Assembly (NCBI RefSeq): GCF_023283765.1
Contig: NZ_JAKILG010000006.1
Coordinates: 62,001-126,000 of the forward strand
DNA: 64,000 bases
Reading direction: 5' to 3'
Source of the DNA: Shewanella profunda
GTDB taxonomy: Bacteria > Pseudomonadota > Gammaproteobacteria > Enterobacterales > Shewanellaceae
The notes below the pieces were generated by a model. It worked only from the letters and a program-made list of their open reading frames with translations. It ran no database searches and was not told the DNA's origin. Below are positions 27,801-36,472 of the stretch, one piece after another. Position numbers and translations under genes: made by a program. Numbering within the stretch: position 1 is the first letter of the stretch; the number at the start of each line of letters is the position of its first letter.

Positions 27801-28966
27801 ATTTTGGTGCGGAACAAGTGCTCACTCACCTGCCACCCGTTGCGGTGAATGTGGAAGATTTCCGTGTTTTCGATAAGCCCTTTGGCAAATTAGTACTGCA
27901 GGCCAGCCCGCAAAAGTCGGGATATCAGATCCAAACCCTTTCTTTAGATACGCCTAACGTAACCCTACAAGGTAGTGGGATTTGGCAACAGCAGGATGGA
28001 CAGAATAAAACTGAACTGAGCATGATGTTAAATGCAACCCAGTTTAATCATCTGACCGAGCAATTGGGGATTGATCCAGGCGTTAATGAGGCGCCACTCA
28101 AGGTTAATGCCGACTTATCGTGGCAGGGTGCACCCTATGCATTTTCCCTCGAAACCTTAAATGGCAAAGTAAATTTTGCCTTGGGTAAAGGTCATTTATC
28201 CCAAGTGAGTGATAAGGGCGCACGAATATTCTCACTTTTCAGCTTAGATTCCCTAGTACGTAAATTATCTTTAGATTTTAGCGATGTCTTTGGGCAAGGC
28301 ATGTACTTCAATTCCTTTACCGGAAATCTGCAAATTGATAATGGTGTAGTGAAAACCACAGATACCGAAATGGATGCCATCGCAGGTAATATGAAGGTTC
28401 GTGGTTATACGGATCTCACCACTGAGAGCTTGAATTACGATATTCGATTTGTGCCGCAATTGGCCTCGAGTGTGCCGACTGTGGTATTGCTCAGTACCAG
28501 TGCTTGGACATTGGGACTGGGGGCGTTTGCGCTAACCAAAGTGCTTGAGCCAGTGATTGAAGTCATTTCAGAAATTCGTTTTAGGGTGACTGGGACTATG
28601 GCCGAACCGGTTGTAGAGGAGCTTGAACGTAAGAGTAAAGAAATTGAAATTCCAGAGTCTATTTTGCCCATCATTGGTGCGGGCGGTAAAGCCATACCGA
28701 CCGAGGGTAACAATGAGCAAAATACACAGGAGCGAGAACCTAAGGTCTCTGAGGAGGATGCTACACTTCAAGCGCCTAAGCCTCAAGAGCCTCAGCCTGA
28801 AGCTATTCAACCAGAACCATCAATCAAACCCATAGAACCTATCAATAGCCAAGACGTTGAACCGATTAAGCAAATTCAGGGAGATAACAATGCACATCAG
28901 CCTGTTGCAATGTCAGAGCAGTCGCGACGTCAACGCCAATCTGCTGTTTATCGAATCGCAGCTTAA
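24812..28966 (+). CDS. yhdP: YhdP-type AsmA-like lipid transport protein
   Basis: A 1,384-residue bitopic protein: membrane anchor at about 12-34, then a very long periplasmic stretch of beta-rich AsmA/DUF3971-type repeats ending with an AsmA C-terminal region near residue 1280. YhdP is thought to bridge the envelope and move phospholipid to the outer membrane, and rng-yhdP order is usual. The last about 85 residues (from about 1300) form a Pro/Glu/Gln-rich low-complexity tail, longer than in E. coli YhdP (about 1,266 residues), and its 3' end overlaps the nitrilase gene by 77 bases. Confidence 0.9.
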   Translation: MATLFTVKTLSRFCWQLLAVILVLFALAVSLIRGLLPQVDEVRQQLVDYVKSEYHIDVQVGELSAQWQAFGPAITIENLIIPPQNKVPVTVLVKNVQIKLDFWQSLLKTSPRIEDVNFDGVRLAIDIDKLIEDESATTPSSASQIDWLYKLLLKQLERFSLTNVSVQLLSEHHEYRPIHIRHLNWRNNGDSHRGAGQVYLDNNASRHESLQLQLDIKGDGAAPDSLTGQIYLAAQSLDLGEWASRQPDPYDPSQKLPLEGVINLKAWFTFANRSIHSGMIHFEPSWLEWAIGDKPQKIEIQSGSIAWLPTATGWEVNSTDLDFITNGESWPELILAVKQQGNELFGYASQFELQTLFPLLPLFPGVDLAVLKQWHQLAPEGGIGPIRVYHKKGEPWLANADIKQLHWQMHDGIPSTNPLDAHLQWQDKTLVFSLPEQVYTLDFGDQFSAPLVLNGAPIIGQFDTESLTLSVPQVQLENDDIALDAAVKLDLSTAVLMSLAANVEVKNAANADKYFPVKAMGESLAKYLDGAIKAGHSQNAQVLWQGALANFPFDDNSGVFQAAFTLQDAQYQFQPNWPAITELSLDALFENARMDIWVNQGKLMDVAADGAHVFIPELGEYSLLRIQADLATQGRAATQVLQASPLANSVGKTLNVVQVQGAVTGSLDISIPLYEGEDEDIRGQISFDNTPVYIAQPGIQLNGVTGAVYFANQLITGKDIKAHLFEQPLSLTFDTEPKGKDFGLNLLLKSRWDLSRLPDALHNPLSDFYQGKISWDGAMTMLFTEQGYQIQAKVTSDMLGTQLLFPGYFAKPEDEPRALVAEFVGDQNDATLDVKLASHAEFVGGFETDKGGSFSYFDLLLGRLFGEDEARNTEQGHIQVDLGKAKLADWLPVINAFVGQEELPKTGILIDEISPKSLFPAVASIDSHIGRLDLFGQQLTQLRLNAKPNETGWRFNASANEFEGWIDFYPNWTTQGLKVAASKFYFAPEVRNDVEADFGAEQVLTHLPPVAVNVEDFRVFDKPFGKLVLQASPQKSGYQIQTLSLDTPNVTLQGSGIWQQQDGQNKTELSMMLNATQFNHLTEQLGIDPGVNEAPLKVNADLSWQGAPYAFSLETLNGKVNFALGKGHLSQVSDKGARIFSLFSLDSLVRKLSLDFSDVFGQGMYFNSFTGNLQIDNGVVKTTDTEMDAIAGNMKVRGYTDLTTESLNYDIRFVPQLASSVPTVVLLSTSAWTLGLGAFALTKVLEPVIEVISEIRFRVTGTMAEPVVEELERKSKEIEIPESILPIIGAGGKAIPTEGNNEQNTQEREPKVSEEDATLQAPKPQEPQPEAIQPEPSIKPIEPINSQDVEPIKQIQGDNNAHQPVAMSEQSRRQRQSAVYRIAA

Positions 28967-29732
28967 GGCACTCAAGCGGGATCTTGGTGCACCGCATTTA
29001 GTGGTATTGCCCGAATGCAGTCTGCTGTTTGGTGGTCACGAGAGTCAGCAACTCGCCTATGCGGGTGATGCCAATCAGAGTCCGCTCAAATCGGCGTTAA
29101 GTGCATTGGCCGCCAAGTATCGGGTATTTATGGTGGCGGGCACTATCCCTGCTTTGGCTGGGGATGGTCGTGTCTATAGCCGCAGTTATCTGTTTGATGA
29201 TAAAGGTGATACTTTAGGGCATTACGATAAACTGCACCTTTTTGATGTCGATGTTGCCGATGGCACAAAGCAATACCGCGAGAGCGAAACCTTCTACCCC
29301 GGTGATCACATTAGCGTTATCGATACACCTTTTGGCAAAATTGGCCTAGCCATCTGTTATGATTTGCGTTTTCCCGACTTGTTTAGGGCTATGCGCCTCG
29401 CGGGGGCTGAGATTATCACAGTGCCCTCGGCTTTTACTAAAGTGACGGGCGAGGCCCATTGGCAGGTACTATTACAGGCAAGAGCCATTGAAACGCAGTG
29501 CGTTATTCTTGCCGCGGCACAGTGGGGAGCCCATAACGAAGGCAGTCGAGAAACGTGGGGACAGAGTATGATAGTTGGCCCTTGGGGTAATATTTTGGCT
29601 GAGCGTAAAACAGGCATCGGTTGGATACATGCCGAGGTGGATTTAGCCGAATTGCACAGCATTCGCAGTAAAATGCCGATTATGCAGCATAATCGTTTCC
29701 TTGAGCCAAGTTTGAAGAAAATCGCAAAATAG
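28890..29732 (+). CDS. Nitrilase-superfamily amidase (Nit-like)
   Basis: A 280-residue carbon-nitrogen hydrolase. The triad is visible: Glu in PECSLLFGG (near residue 40), Lys in YDKLHLFD (near 113) and Cys in ICYDLRFPDLFR (near 155). The RFPDLFR sequence is typical of the Nit branch that includes deaminated-glutathione amidases, so repair of deaminated glutathione is a fair guess but not shown. The chosen ATG at 28890 gives MHISLLQ, with AGGGAG 5 bases before; it starts 77 bases inside yhdP in another frame. Position between yhdP and tldD is common in gammaproteobacteria. Confidence 0.88.
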   Translation: MHISLLQCQSSRDVNANLLFIESQLKALKRDLGAPHLVVLPECSLLFGGHESQQLAYAGDANQSPLKSALSALAAKYRVFMVAGTIPALAGDGRVYSRSYLFDDKGDTLGHYDKLHLFDVDVADGTKQYRESETFYPGDHISVIDTPFGKIGLAICYDLRFPDLFRAMRLAGAEIITVPSAFTKVTGEAHWQVLLQARAIETQCVILAAAQWGAHNEGSRETWGQSMIVGPWGNILAERKTGIGWIHAEVDLAELHSIRSKMPIMQHNRFLEPSLKKIAK

Positions 29733-29856
29733 CCTGTATAAACAAACGGTAATGCTGAATTAGATATTGAGTTTATACACAGAATTAGCACCTAGAATTA
29801 GTACATTAAATTTACATACAGAATATAAAGATCCTTTCGGATCAAAGAGAGCATCG

Positions 29857-31305
29857 ATGCCATTTTTAGCACAAGTAGAGCAAAGTTTATTGAAGGGTGG
29901 GTTAGCATTAGATGACCTACAAACTTATCTAAATACCATACATCAGCACAAAATCGATTATTCCGATCTCTACTTCCAAGGGAGTCGTCACGAGTCTTGG
30001 GTGCTGGAAGACGGCATCATCAAAGACGGTAGTTTCCATATTGAACGCGGTGTAGGGGTGCGTGCCATCAGTGGCGAAAAAACCGGTTTTGCCTATGCCG
30101 ACGATATCACCCCTGCGGCCTTAAGTGCCGCGGCACAGGCCGCTCGCGGTATTGCCAGTGCGGGTGAACAAACTCAGGTTTGCGCTTTTAAACGTCAAAA
30201 AGCATTAGCGCTATACGACAGCTTAGATCCGATAGCGGCGATGGAAGAAGTCAAAAAAATCAATCTGCTGAAAGAAGCCGACGCCTATATCCGCAGTTTA
30301 GATAGCCGCATTATCCAAGTGGTGATCAGTCTTGCCGGTGTGCACGAAGAAATTCTTATCGCCGCAAGCGACGGTACGCTGGCCGCCGATATTCGCCCCT
30401 TAGTGCGTTTTAACTGCAGCGTGATTTTAGAAGAAAATGGTAAGCGTGAACGCGGTGGGGCTGGTGGTGGTGGTCGCCATGATTATGGCGTGTTGATGGC
30501 AAACGATGACACGGGTTTGCCTATTTGCTTCGCCTTTGCCCGTGAAGCCGTGCGCCAAGCGCAGGTCAACCTCAATGCTATCGATGCGCCAGCGGGTGAA
30601 ATGCCTGTGGTGCTGGGTAATGGCTGGCCGGGTGTATTGCTTCACGAAGCCGTAGGACATGGTTTAGAAGGTGATTTTAACCGTAAGGGTAGCAGTGCCT
30701 TCAGTGGCAAAGTCGGTCAGCAAGTTGCCTCAACATTAGTGACTGTGGTCGATGACGGTACCTTGCCAAATCGTCGTGGTTCGCTCAGCATCGACGATGA
30801 AGGTGTACCCACCCAAAGAACGGTATTAATTGAAGACGGTATTTTAAAGGGTTATATCCAAGACAAGCTCAATGCGCGCTTGATGGGTGTGTCACCAACA
30901 GGTAATGGTCGCCGTGAATCCTACGCTCACTTACCTATGCCGCGTATGACCAACACTTATATGACGGCGGGTGCGTCAGATCCAAGCGAGATTATTAAGT
31001 CGGTCAAAAAGGGGATTTACGCGCCTAATTTTGGTGGTGGCCAAGTGGATATCACCTCGGGTAAGTTTGTGTTCTCAGCGTCTGAAGCCTATTTAATTGA
31101 AAATGGTGAAGTGACCCAAGCGATTAAAGGTGCCACTTTAATTGGTAACGGACCAGAAGCCATGAGCCAGATTTCTATGGTGGGTAACGATATGGCGTTG
31201 GATCGAGGTGTTGGCGTTTGTGGCAAAGATGGTCAAAGTGTGCCTGTGGGAGTAGGTCAACCGACCTTGAAGCTCGACAAGCTCACAGTGGGTGGAACGG
31301 CGTAA
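29857..31305 (+). CDS. tldD: TldD metalloprotease subunit
   Basis: A 482-residue protein closely matching Tld[12 protein letters not shown] carries the HExxxH zinc site and [17 protein letters not shown] is conserved. TldD works with TldE (PmbA) to degrade unfolded peptides and to mature microcin B17 or CcdA in E. coli. The start at 29857 (MPFLAQ) has AAAGAGAG upstream and gives the family's length; a longer frame open to 29767 is unlikely to be used. No pmbA gene is in the window. Confidence 0.95.
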   Translation: MPFLAQVEQSLLKGGLALDDLQTYLNTIHQHKIDYSDLYFQGSRHESWVLEDGIIKDGSFHIERGVGVRAISGEKTGFAYADDITPAALSAAAQAARGIASAGEQTQVCAFKRQKALALYDSLDPIAAMEEVKKINLLKEADAYIRSLDSRIIQVVISLAGVHEEILIAASDGTLAADIRPLVRFNCSVILEENGKRERGGAGGGGRHDYGVLMANDDTGLPICFAFAREAVRQAQVNLNAIDAPAGEMPVVLGNGWPGVLLHEAVGHGLEGDFNRKGSSAFSGKVGQQVASTLVTVVDDGTLPNRRGSLSIDDEGVPTQRTVLIEDGILKGYIQDKLNARLMGVSPTGNGRRESYAHLPMPRMTNTYMTAGASDPSEIIKSVKKGIYAPNFGGGQVDITSGKFVFSASEAYLIENGEVTQAIKGATLIGNGPEAMSQISMVGNDMALDRGVGVCGKDGQSVPVGVGQPTLKLDKLTVGGTA

Positions 31306-31310
31306 GAATC

Positions 31311-31332
31311 TAGCACCGAGATCTAGGTGCTA
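31311..31332 (+). other. Perfect hairpin after tldD
   Basis: TAGCACC (31311-31317), loop of 8, GGTGCTA (31326-31332), starting 5 bases after the tldD stop. There is no T-run after it, so it is at best a weak or Rho-assisted end, or a 3' stability hairpin between tldD and the efflux genes. Confidence 0.5.
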
Positions 31333-31398
31333 CCCAGCAGTTACTGAGGCGAGTTCTGGCCGCTGCCCGCTATGGATGTTATCATTCGCAAAGGAAAT

Positions 31399-31414
31399 TA
31401 GAGTAACTACTCTA
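31399..31414 (+). promoter_or_regulatory. Inverted repeat overlapping the ribosome site of the efflux operon
   Basis: TAGAGTA-AC-TACTCTA is a perfect 7-bp inverted repeat with a 2-base centre, ending at the first base of the AGAGGTG ribosome site and 9 bases before the ATG at 31424. It could be an operator or part of a structure near the start. No cognate regulator gene is adjacent. Confidence 0.4.
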
Positions 31415-31423
31415 GAGGTGTTA

Positions 31424-32818
31424 ATGAAACTATCACGAGCGGCTTGGCGGTGTTTACTGTCACTGCCTTTTTTATTGCCATCGGTTTTGCATGCAGAGCC
31501 GACAAGCTTCAGTGATGCTTGGCAACAAGTGCTGGAAGTGAGTGATAAGTTACAGGCTCAGTCGCAGGAAGTTAACCGTGCTAAAGGTGAGCAGCATGCT
31601 GGGGAGAGTTTAAATTTACCCTCCTTAGACATTCGCGGAAACTATATTCATCTGGATAAACCGATAGAGTTTGATTTGAAAGAATTAAATTCAGTCGTAT
31701 CTATCCCGCCAGCACTTGGCAGCATCATTGCGGGTATTCCTCCGTTGCCCTTAAGCGAGCAAGATATTTTTAGTGCCAGCTTACAGGCTATGTGGCCGAT
31801 TTATACGGGTGGGCAGATCACCGCAGCTCAAGGTATACACGCCGCTATGGTGGCTGAAAAGCAACAAGAGTTACAACTGGCAACCCGCGATTTATTTACT
31901 CAACTGGTGGATAGATACTACGCCGTCGATGTGACTCTGGCATTAGTGCATACCCAAACAGACCTTGTTAGCTCCTTAGCAGAACATGTTGAACATGCGC
32001 TTGCACTGGAGCGCGAAGGCCAAATTGCTAAGGTTGAACGCCTCAATGCCCAAGTTGCCTTAGACAATGCCAAAGTCAATTTAGGGAGCGCTCGTCGTCA
32101 ACACGAAATGGCGGTTATCGCCCTGTCGCGCATGCTACATCAAAGTCAGGTGACGACAAATTCTCCCTTATTTGTACTGCCACAGGCACCCTCATTAGGT
32201 CAACTCAGCCAAATTACCCTGAGTCAACACCCAGCACTTAAACTGCTCGAAGCGAAAGAGGCTCAAGCGAACGGCTTAGTGTCATTGGAAAAAGGCAAGT
32301 ACCATCCGACAGTATACCTCTTTGGTAACTACACCTTGTATGAAGAAGACACACTCTTGTCGGGCATTACACCCGACTGGCTGGTAGGTGTTGGGGTCAA
32401 TGTGCCGTTGATCAGCCGTGATGGCCGCAGTGGTAAAGTCGAAGCGGCCAAAAGTGCCCTGTTGCAAGCCCGCTACACCAAGGCACAAACCAAACAAGAC
32501 TTGAGCTTGCTGGTGGATCAAAGCTATCGACAGTTATTACAGGCCGAAGAGGAAGTTAAGGCGTTAGACACTTCACTCGAATTGGCGGCCGAAAACCTAC
32601 GCCTTAGGGAAATCGCCTTCAATCAAGGGCTTTCCACTTCTATCGACCGAGTCGATGCCGAGCTAAAACTGAGCGCAGTGAAAACCCAGCAATTGGCTGC
32701 TCGTTATCGTTATGTGCAAGCCTATGCCAGATTGATGGCAATCAGTGGTCAATTAGATGAATTTATTGGTCGCACCGTCGATCGTAACCCAGTGCAGGAG
32801 ACAAATAATGCGCGCTAA
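31424..32818 (+). CDS. TolC-family outer-membrane efflux protein
   Basis: A 464-residue exported protein: signal peptide about 1-22 (PSVLHA), then the two-fold repeated alpha-helical outer-membrane efflux layout with coiled stretches and GLS..DRVDAEL near the end. The start at 31424 has AGAGGTG just upstream; frames open further upstream would spoil the signal peptide. It is followed with an 11-base overlap by a HlyD-like gene and two ABC-2 permeases, so it is the outer-membrane part of one exporter. Substrate unknown. Confidence 0.9.
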   Translation: MKLSRAAWRCLLSLPFLLPSVLHAEPTSFSDAWQQVLEVSDKLQAQSQEVNRAKGEQHAGESLNLPSLDIRGNYIHLDKPIEFDLKELNSVVSIPPALGSIIAGIPPLPLSEQDIFSASLQAMWPIYTGGQITAAQGIHAAMVAEKQQELQLATRDLFTQLVDRYYAVDVTLALVHTQTDLVSSLAEHVEHALALEREGQIAKVERLNAQVALDNAKVNLGSARRQHEMAVIALSRMLHQSQVTTNSPLFVLPQAPSLGQLSQITLSQHPALKLLEAKEAQANGLVSLEKGKYHPTVYLFGNYTLYEEDTLLSGITPDWLVGVGVNVPLISRDGRSGKVEAAKSALLQARYTKAQTKQDLSLLVDQSYRQLLQAEEEVKALDTSLELAAENLRLREIAFNQGLSTSIDRVDAELKLSAVKTQQLAARYRYVQAYARLMAISGQLDEFIGRTVDRNPVQETNNAR

Positions 32819-33782
32819 TCGAATGCTGGCCCTTGTGGCGTTGGTCGCATTAGGCCTCATCTTAGCCTATGGTCTTAAGCTGGCTTATAGCCCGCAGCCG
32901 AGCCTATTGCAGGGGCAGATTGAAGCCCGAGAATACAATGTGTCATCTAAGGTGCCCGGCCGTGTCGAGCAAGTGTTAGTGCGCCGTGGCGATAGCGTGG
33001 CGCAAGGGGATTTGTTATTTGCGATCCACAGCCCTGAGCTGGATGCAAAGTTGATGCAGGCCGAAGGTGGCCGTGATGCCGCTAAGGCTAAGCAGTTAGA
33101 AGCTAATAATGGTGCTCGTAGCCAAGAAGTGATGGCGGCTAGGGAGCAATGGCTCAAGGCACAGGCGGCGGCAACACTCGCTAAAACCACTTATATCCGC
33201 GTCGAAAACCTGTTTAATGAAGGTGTGGCAGCAAGACAAAAACGCGATGAAGCCTTTACCCAATGGCAAGCGGCAAAATACACAGAGCAAGCGGCCTTAG
33301 CCATGTATCAAATGGCCGAGGAAGGCGCGCGAGTTGAGACCAAAGCGGCGGCGGCAGGCAATGCTCGCATGGCCGAAGGTGCGGTAAAAGAAGTTAGCGC
33401 AGTGATGGAAGATAGCCAAATGCGTGCGCCTAAGTCGGGTGAGATCAGCGACGTGTTATTACAGGCGGGTGAACTGGCGCCGAGGGGTTTTCCGATAGTC
33501 AGCCTTATCGATATGCAGGATGCTTGGGCAGTGTTCCAAGTACGTGAAGATCAGCTTAAACGCTTCAAAAAAGGCGATAAAATTCAACTGAATATTCCGG
33601 CGCTCGATCAGGATGTGGTGTTCACTGTGTCCCATATCAGTGTGATGGGTGACTTTGCGACTTGGCGTTCGACCGAAAGTGGCCATGATTTTGATATGCG
33701 TACCTTCGAGGTGGAATTGCGCCCCAGTGAGCCGATTGCTAACCTGCGTGTTGGCATGTCAGTGCTGTTACGCGGAGAGTAA
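32808..33782 (+). CDS. HlyD-family membrane fusion protein
   Basis: A 324-residue periplasmic adaptor: N-terminal anchor at about 5-24, biotinyl-lipoyl half-motif (GQIEAREYNVSSKVPGRV and later MRAPKSGEISDV), a helical hairpin between, and a barrel domain. The ATG at 32808 has CAGGAG 8 bases before. It should join the permeases to the TolC-like channel. Similar proteins (YhiI, YbhG) belong to YhiI-RbbA-YhhJ and YbhGFSR type exporters. Confidence 0.9.
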   Translation: MRANRMLALVALVALGLILAYGLKLAYSPQPSLLQGQIEAREYNVSSKVPGRVEQVLVRRGDSVAQGDLLFAIHSPELDAKLMQAEGGRDAAKAKQLEANNGARSQEVMAAREQWLKAQAAATLAKTTYIRVENLFNEGVAARQKRDEAFTQWQAAKYTEQAALAMYQMAEEGARVETKAAAAGNARMAEGAVKEVSAVMEDSQMRAPKSGEISDVLLQAGELAPRGFPIVSLIDMQDAWAVFQVREDQLKRFKKGDKIQLNIPALDQDVVFTVSHISVMGDFATWRSTESGHDFDMRTFEVELRPSEPIANLRVGMSVLLRGE

Positions 33783-33787
33783 AGGCC

Positions 33788-35065
33788 GTGACTGAGCACA
33801 CGACTGACGCCCAAACGGTAGACACGCTCAGCGAGCCACGTGCAATAGACGTGAGCTTTATGGCGTTGATCGTAGCGTTAGTTCGCCGTGAGCTGCGCGC
33901 CCTATGGCATGACCCTTGGCAGTTGGCGCTGATAAGCTATATTCCGCTGCTGGGAATGTTATGCCTTTGGTGGCTGTTCAGTGCAGGTTTACCAAGGCAA
34001 CTGCCTGTGGCCATTGTCGATCAAGATCATAGCCAATTGAGCCGTATGCTGACCCGTCAGCTTAAGGCCAATTCTGTCACAGCTCCCCAAAGTTTTACCG
34101 ACTTATCCTCGGCTGTTAGCGCGATGCAGCAGGCGAAAGTCTATGCCATTGTAGTTTTTCCCTATGATATGAAAAAGGATTTACTCACAGGCCATAAGCC
34201 TACTATTGATGTGCGCTACAACAGCCAGTTTTTGTTGGTGGGTAAGTTACTCTCAAGCCAAATTCAGTTGAGTTTAGGTGAGGGATTACAGCAAGTTGCG
34301 AGTTTAAAGCAACTGGCAACGGGGACACCTAAGTCTCAGGTAGCGGTAGATTTAAACCCAGTTAAAAGCCAAACCACGGCGCTGTTTAACCGTAATAACA
34401 ATTATATAGGCTTCTTAGTGCCGCCAGTGCTGGTTGCCCTATGGCAGTTATTATCTATGTTGGCTATGGCAAATAGCCTAAATCGTGAGTTGCATTTAGC
34501 GCCTGTTATGCAAGCCGATGGAATATCGGATCGATTAACCACGCATTTCTGGCCTAAGGTATTGGCGAAAATGACACTGTTTACACCGATATTATTACTG
34601 CAGGGCGGTTTTATTATTGCAGGCTTGTATTTGTATCTTGCACTGCCGATGGCGGGCAGTTTAGTGGTGTTACTCTTTGCACAATTGGCAATGTTGTTGG
34701 CAATATGGATCTTAGTATTATTAATATTTGTGCTGATGCGTGACAGTGCGCGGGTGATCAGTTTTTGCACCGCGCTGTTTGCTCCCGCCTTTGCTTTTAT
34801 GGGCATTACCTTCCCGACCCATGAAATGCCGCAGCTAGCCCAGTGGTGGCGGCTTATTATGCCGTCGAGCCATTATATTGAGTCCCATGTCAGCGTGGTG
34901 AGTTACGGCGCCAGTTGGCCTTATGTCGCCAGCCAGATGAGCAGTTATTGGGGGTTTATCTGCCTGTTTCCTGTGATTTATTTATTGGCGCGTAAATTAC
35001 TCCCTATGACTGTTAATTTGAATGCTGTGAGTATTGATGCTGCTATGCCTGCGAAGGGGCAATAG
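33788..35065 (+). CDS. ABC-2 type transporter permease (first)
   Basis: A 425-residue membrane protein of the ABC-2 family: one membrane segment at about 45-68, a large periplasmic domain (about 70-215), then five more segments to the end. It resembles YhhJ/YbhR-type permeases of HlyD-linked exporters. GTG start with GGAG about 9 bases before. No ATP-binding gene lies in this cluster. Confidence 0.85.
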   Translation: MTEHTTDAQTVDTLSEPRAIDVSFMALIVALVRRELRALWHDPWQLALISYIPLLGMLCLWWLFSAGLPRQLPVAIVDQDHSQLSRMLTRQLKANSVTAPQSFTDLSSAVSAMQQAKVYAIVVFPYDMKKDLLTGHKPTIDVRYNSQFLLVGKLLSSQIQLSLGEGLQQVASLKQLATGTPKSQVAVDLNPVKSQTTALFNRNNNYIGFLVPPVLVALWQLLSMLAMANSLNRELHLAPVMQADGISDRLTTHFWPKVLAKMTLFTPILLLQGGFIIAGLYLYLALPMAGSLVVLLFAQLAMLLAIWILVLLIFVLMRDSARVISFCTALFAPAFAFMGITFPTHEMPQLAQWWRLIMPSSHYIESHVSVVSYGASWPYVASQMSSYWGFICLFPVIYLLARKLLPMTVNLNAVSIDAAMPAKGQ

Positions 35066-35066
35066 G

Positions 35067-36272
35067 ATGAATTTGTCCAATGGCGAACACTCAAATATGC
35101 AACTTCAGATCAGTTTATGGCGCCTGATTATCACTGAGCTTAAGGCCATTATTAGCGATAAAGCGATCGCAGTGACCTTGTTCGGCGGTGTGCTGTTTTA
35201 TTCGGTTTTGTATCCTTTGCCTTATTTGAACCAAGTGCCGACTGAACAACAACTGATCGTGGTGGATTTAGATCATTCTTCCCTAAGTCGTCAGTTGATC
35301 CGTAATGCCGATGCTAGCGCGAAAATCCAAGTGATAGGCCAAGTCGGCTCGATAACCGAGGCAAAGCGTTTTATCGAGATAGGTAAAGCCCATGGTTTAC
35401 TCGTGATCCCCGAAGGATTCCGCCGCGACTTGTTGCTCGGTAAAGGGGTGACCCTAAGTTATGGCGGCGATGCCAGTTACTTTTTGATTTATTCCGCTAT
35501 CGCCGAAGGCTTAGTGAGCGCCGGAATGGATGCGGGTAAACAAGTGCAATTGATTGGCATGCTCGCCCAAGGGGAAAATCCTAAGCAGGCCCAAGAAAGT
35601 TTAAACTCGCTCCACCTTAATAGTGTCCCCGCTTTTAACCCAAGCTTAGGTTATACACCCTATGTAGTGCCCGGATTGTTTTTGCTGATCCTGCATCAAA
35701 CGTTGCTAATTGGTACGGGTATTTTAGGGGCAGGGCAATGGCGCCATAAAGGCTATTGGCAGCAGGTATCGCCAGTGCAATTAGTCTGCGGTCGTACTCT
35801 TGCCTTCATGTTGATTTATATCTTCTTTACCAGCTTTTATGTCGGTTATTGTTATCACTGGTATAACGTGAGTATTCAAGCGAGCCTTGGCTTAGTTGCG
35901 CTGTGGTTATTGCCGTTTTTACTTGCCACCGCCGCCGCAGGTGTCGCTATGAGCACCTTGTTTACCCGCCGCGATTTACCGACGCAAGTGTTGCTACTGA
36001 TCTCAATGCCTATCCTATTCGTTTCCGGCTTTGTCTGGCCGATTGCCCTCATTCCCGCGCCTTTAGTGTTAGGTTCGCAGTTTATCCCCGCCGTGCCCGC
36101 GATTATGGGTATGCTAGAACTCAATCAAATGGGCGCAAGCTGGGCGAGTGTGATGCCTAAATGGCTACAACTATGGGGCCTATTTGCAGTCTTTTTTGGA
36201 CTCTCAATATTAGGGATTAAGCGTCGCGCTAAGATATTGTTGGCTGAAGCTAATGATAAACGCAGGGTTTAA
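35067..36272 (+). CDS. ABC-2 type transporter permease (second)
   Basis: A 401-residue membrane protein with the same build as the gene before it: first membrane segment about 28-48, periplasmic domain, then five segments. The start at 35067 comes one base after the upstream stop. The two likely form a heterodimer. Its C-terminal segments include the proline-rich GFVWPIALIPAP loop common in this family. Confidence 0.85.
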   Translation: MNLSNGEHSNMQLQISLWRLIITELKAIISDKAIAVTLFGGVLFYSVLYPLPYLNQVPTEQQLIVVDLDHSSLSRQLIRNADASAKIQVIGQVGSITEAKRFIEIGKAHGLLVIPEGFRRDLLLGKGVTLSYGGDASYFLIYSAIAEGLVSAGMDAGKQVQLIGMLAQGENPKQAQESLNSLHLNSVPAFNPSLGYTPYVVPGLFLLILHQTLLIGTGILGAGQWRHKGYWQQVSPVQLVCGRTLAFMLIYIFFTSFYVGYCYHWYNVSIQASLGLVALWLLPFLLATAAAGVAMSTLFTRRDLPTQVLLLISMPILFVSGFVWPIALIPAPLVLGSQFIPAVPAIMGMLELNQMGASWASVMPKWLQLWGLFAVFFGLSILGIKRRAKILLAEANDKRRV

Positions 36273-36428
36273 TATTTTATTGGTGAGTGTGAATGGTTTG
36301 CGGCCTTAATCGTGGGTTGTAACCCATACTGTTACGTCATGTCATCTCTGAGTGTTTATGTAATTAATGACAGCTACAACCAGCCTATCAGTTGTTGATC
36401 AAGTACCTCAATATAGAATAGATCATGA

Positions 36429-36465
36429 TCAGTACCAGCAGAGTGCCTACGGTTGCTGGTACTGA
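36429..36465 (+). terminator. Perfect 12-bp inverted repeat between convergent genes, possible terminator
   Basis: TCAGTACCAGCA (36429-36440) and TGCTGGTACTGA (36454-36465) pair perfectly over 12 bp with a 13-base loop, followed on the plus strand by ACAATTTTT. It lies between the efflux operon and the 3' end of the minus-strand fusion gene. It may end the plus transcript, or both. A GATCATGATC palindrome at 36421-36430 touches it. Confidence 0.6.
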
Positions 36466-36472
36466 ACAATTT

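Noticed and set aside
28568-28835. Alternative frames on both strands across the 3' end of yhdP
   Set aside because: They arise from the low-complexity yhdP tail; no start signal or family likeness.
36313-36326. TGGGTT-GT-AACCCA palindrome after the efflux operon as terminator
   Set aside because: Only 6-bp arms with a 2-base centre and no T-run follows.
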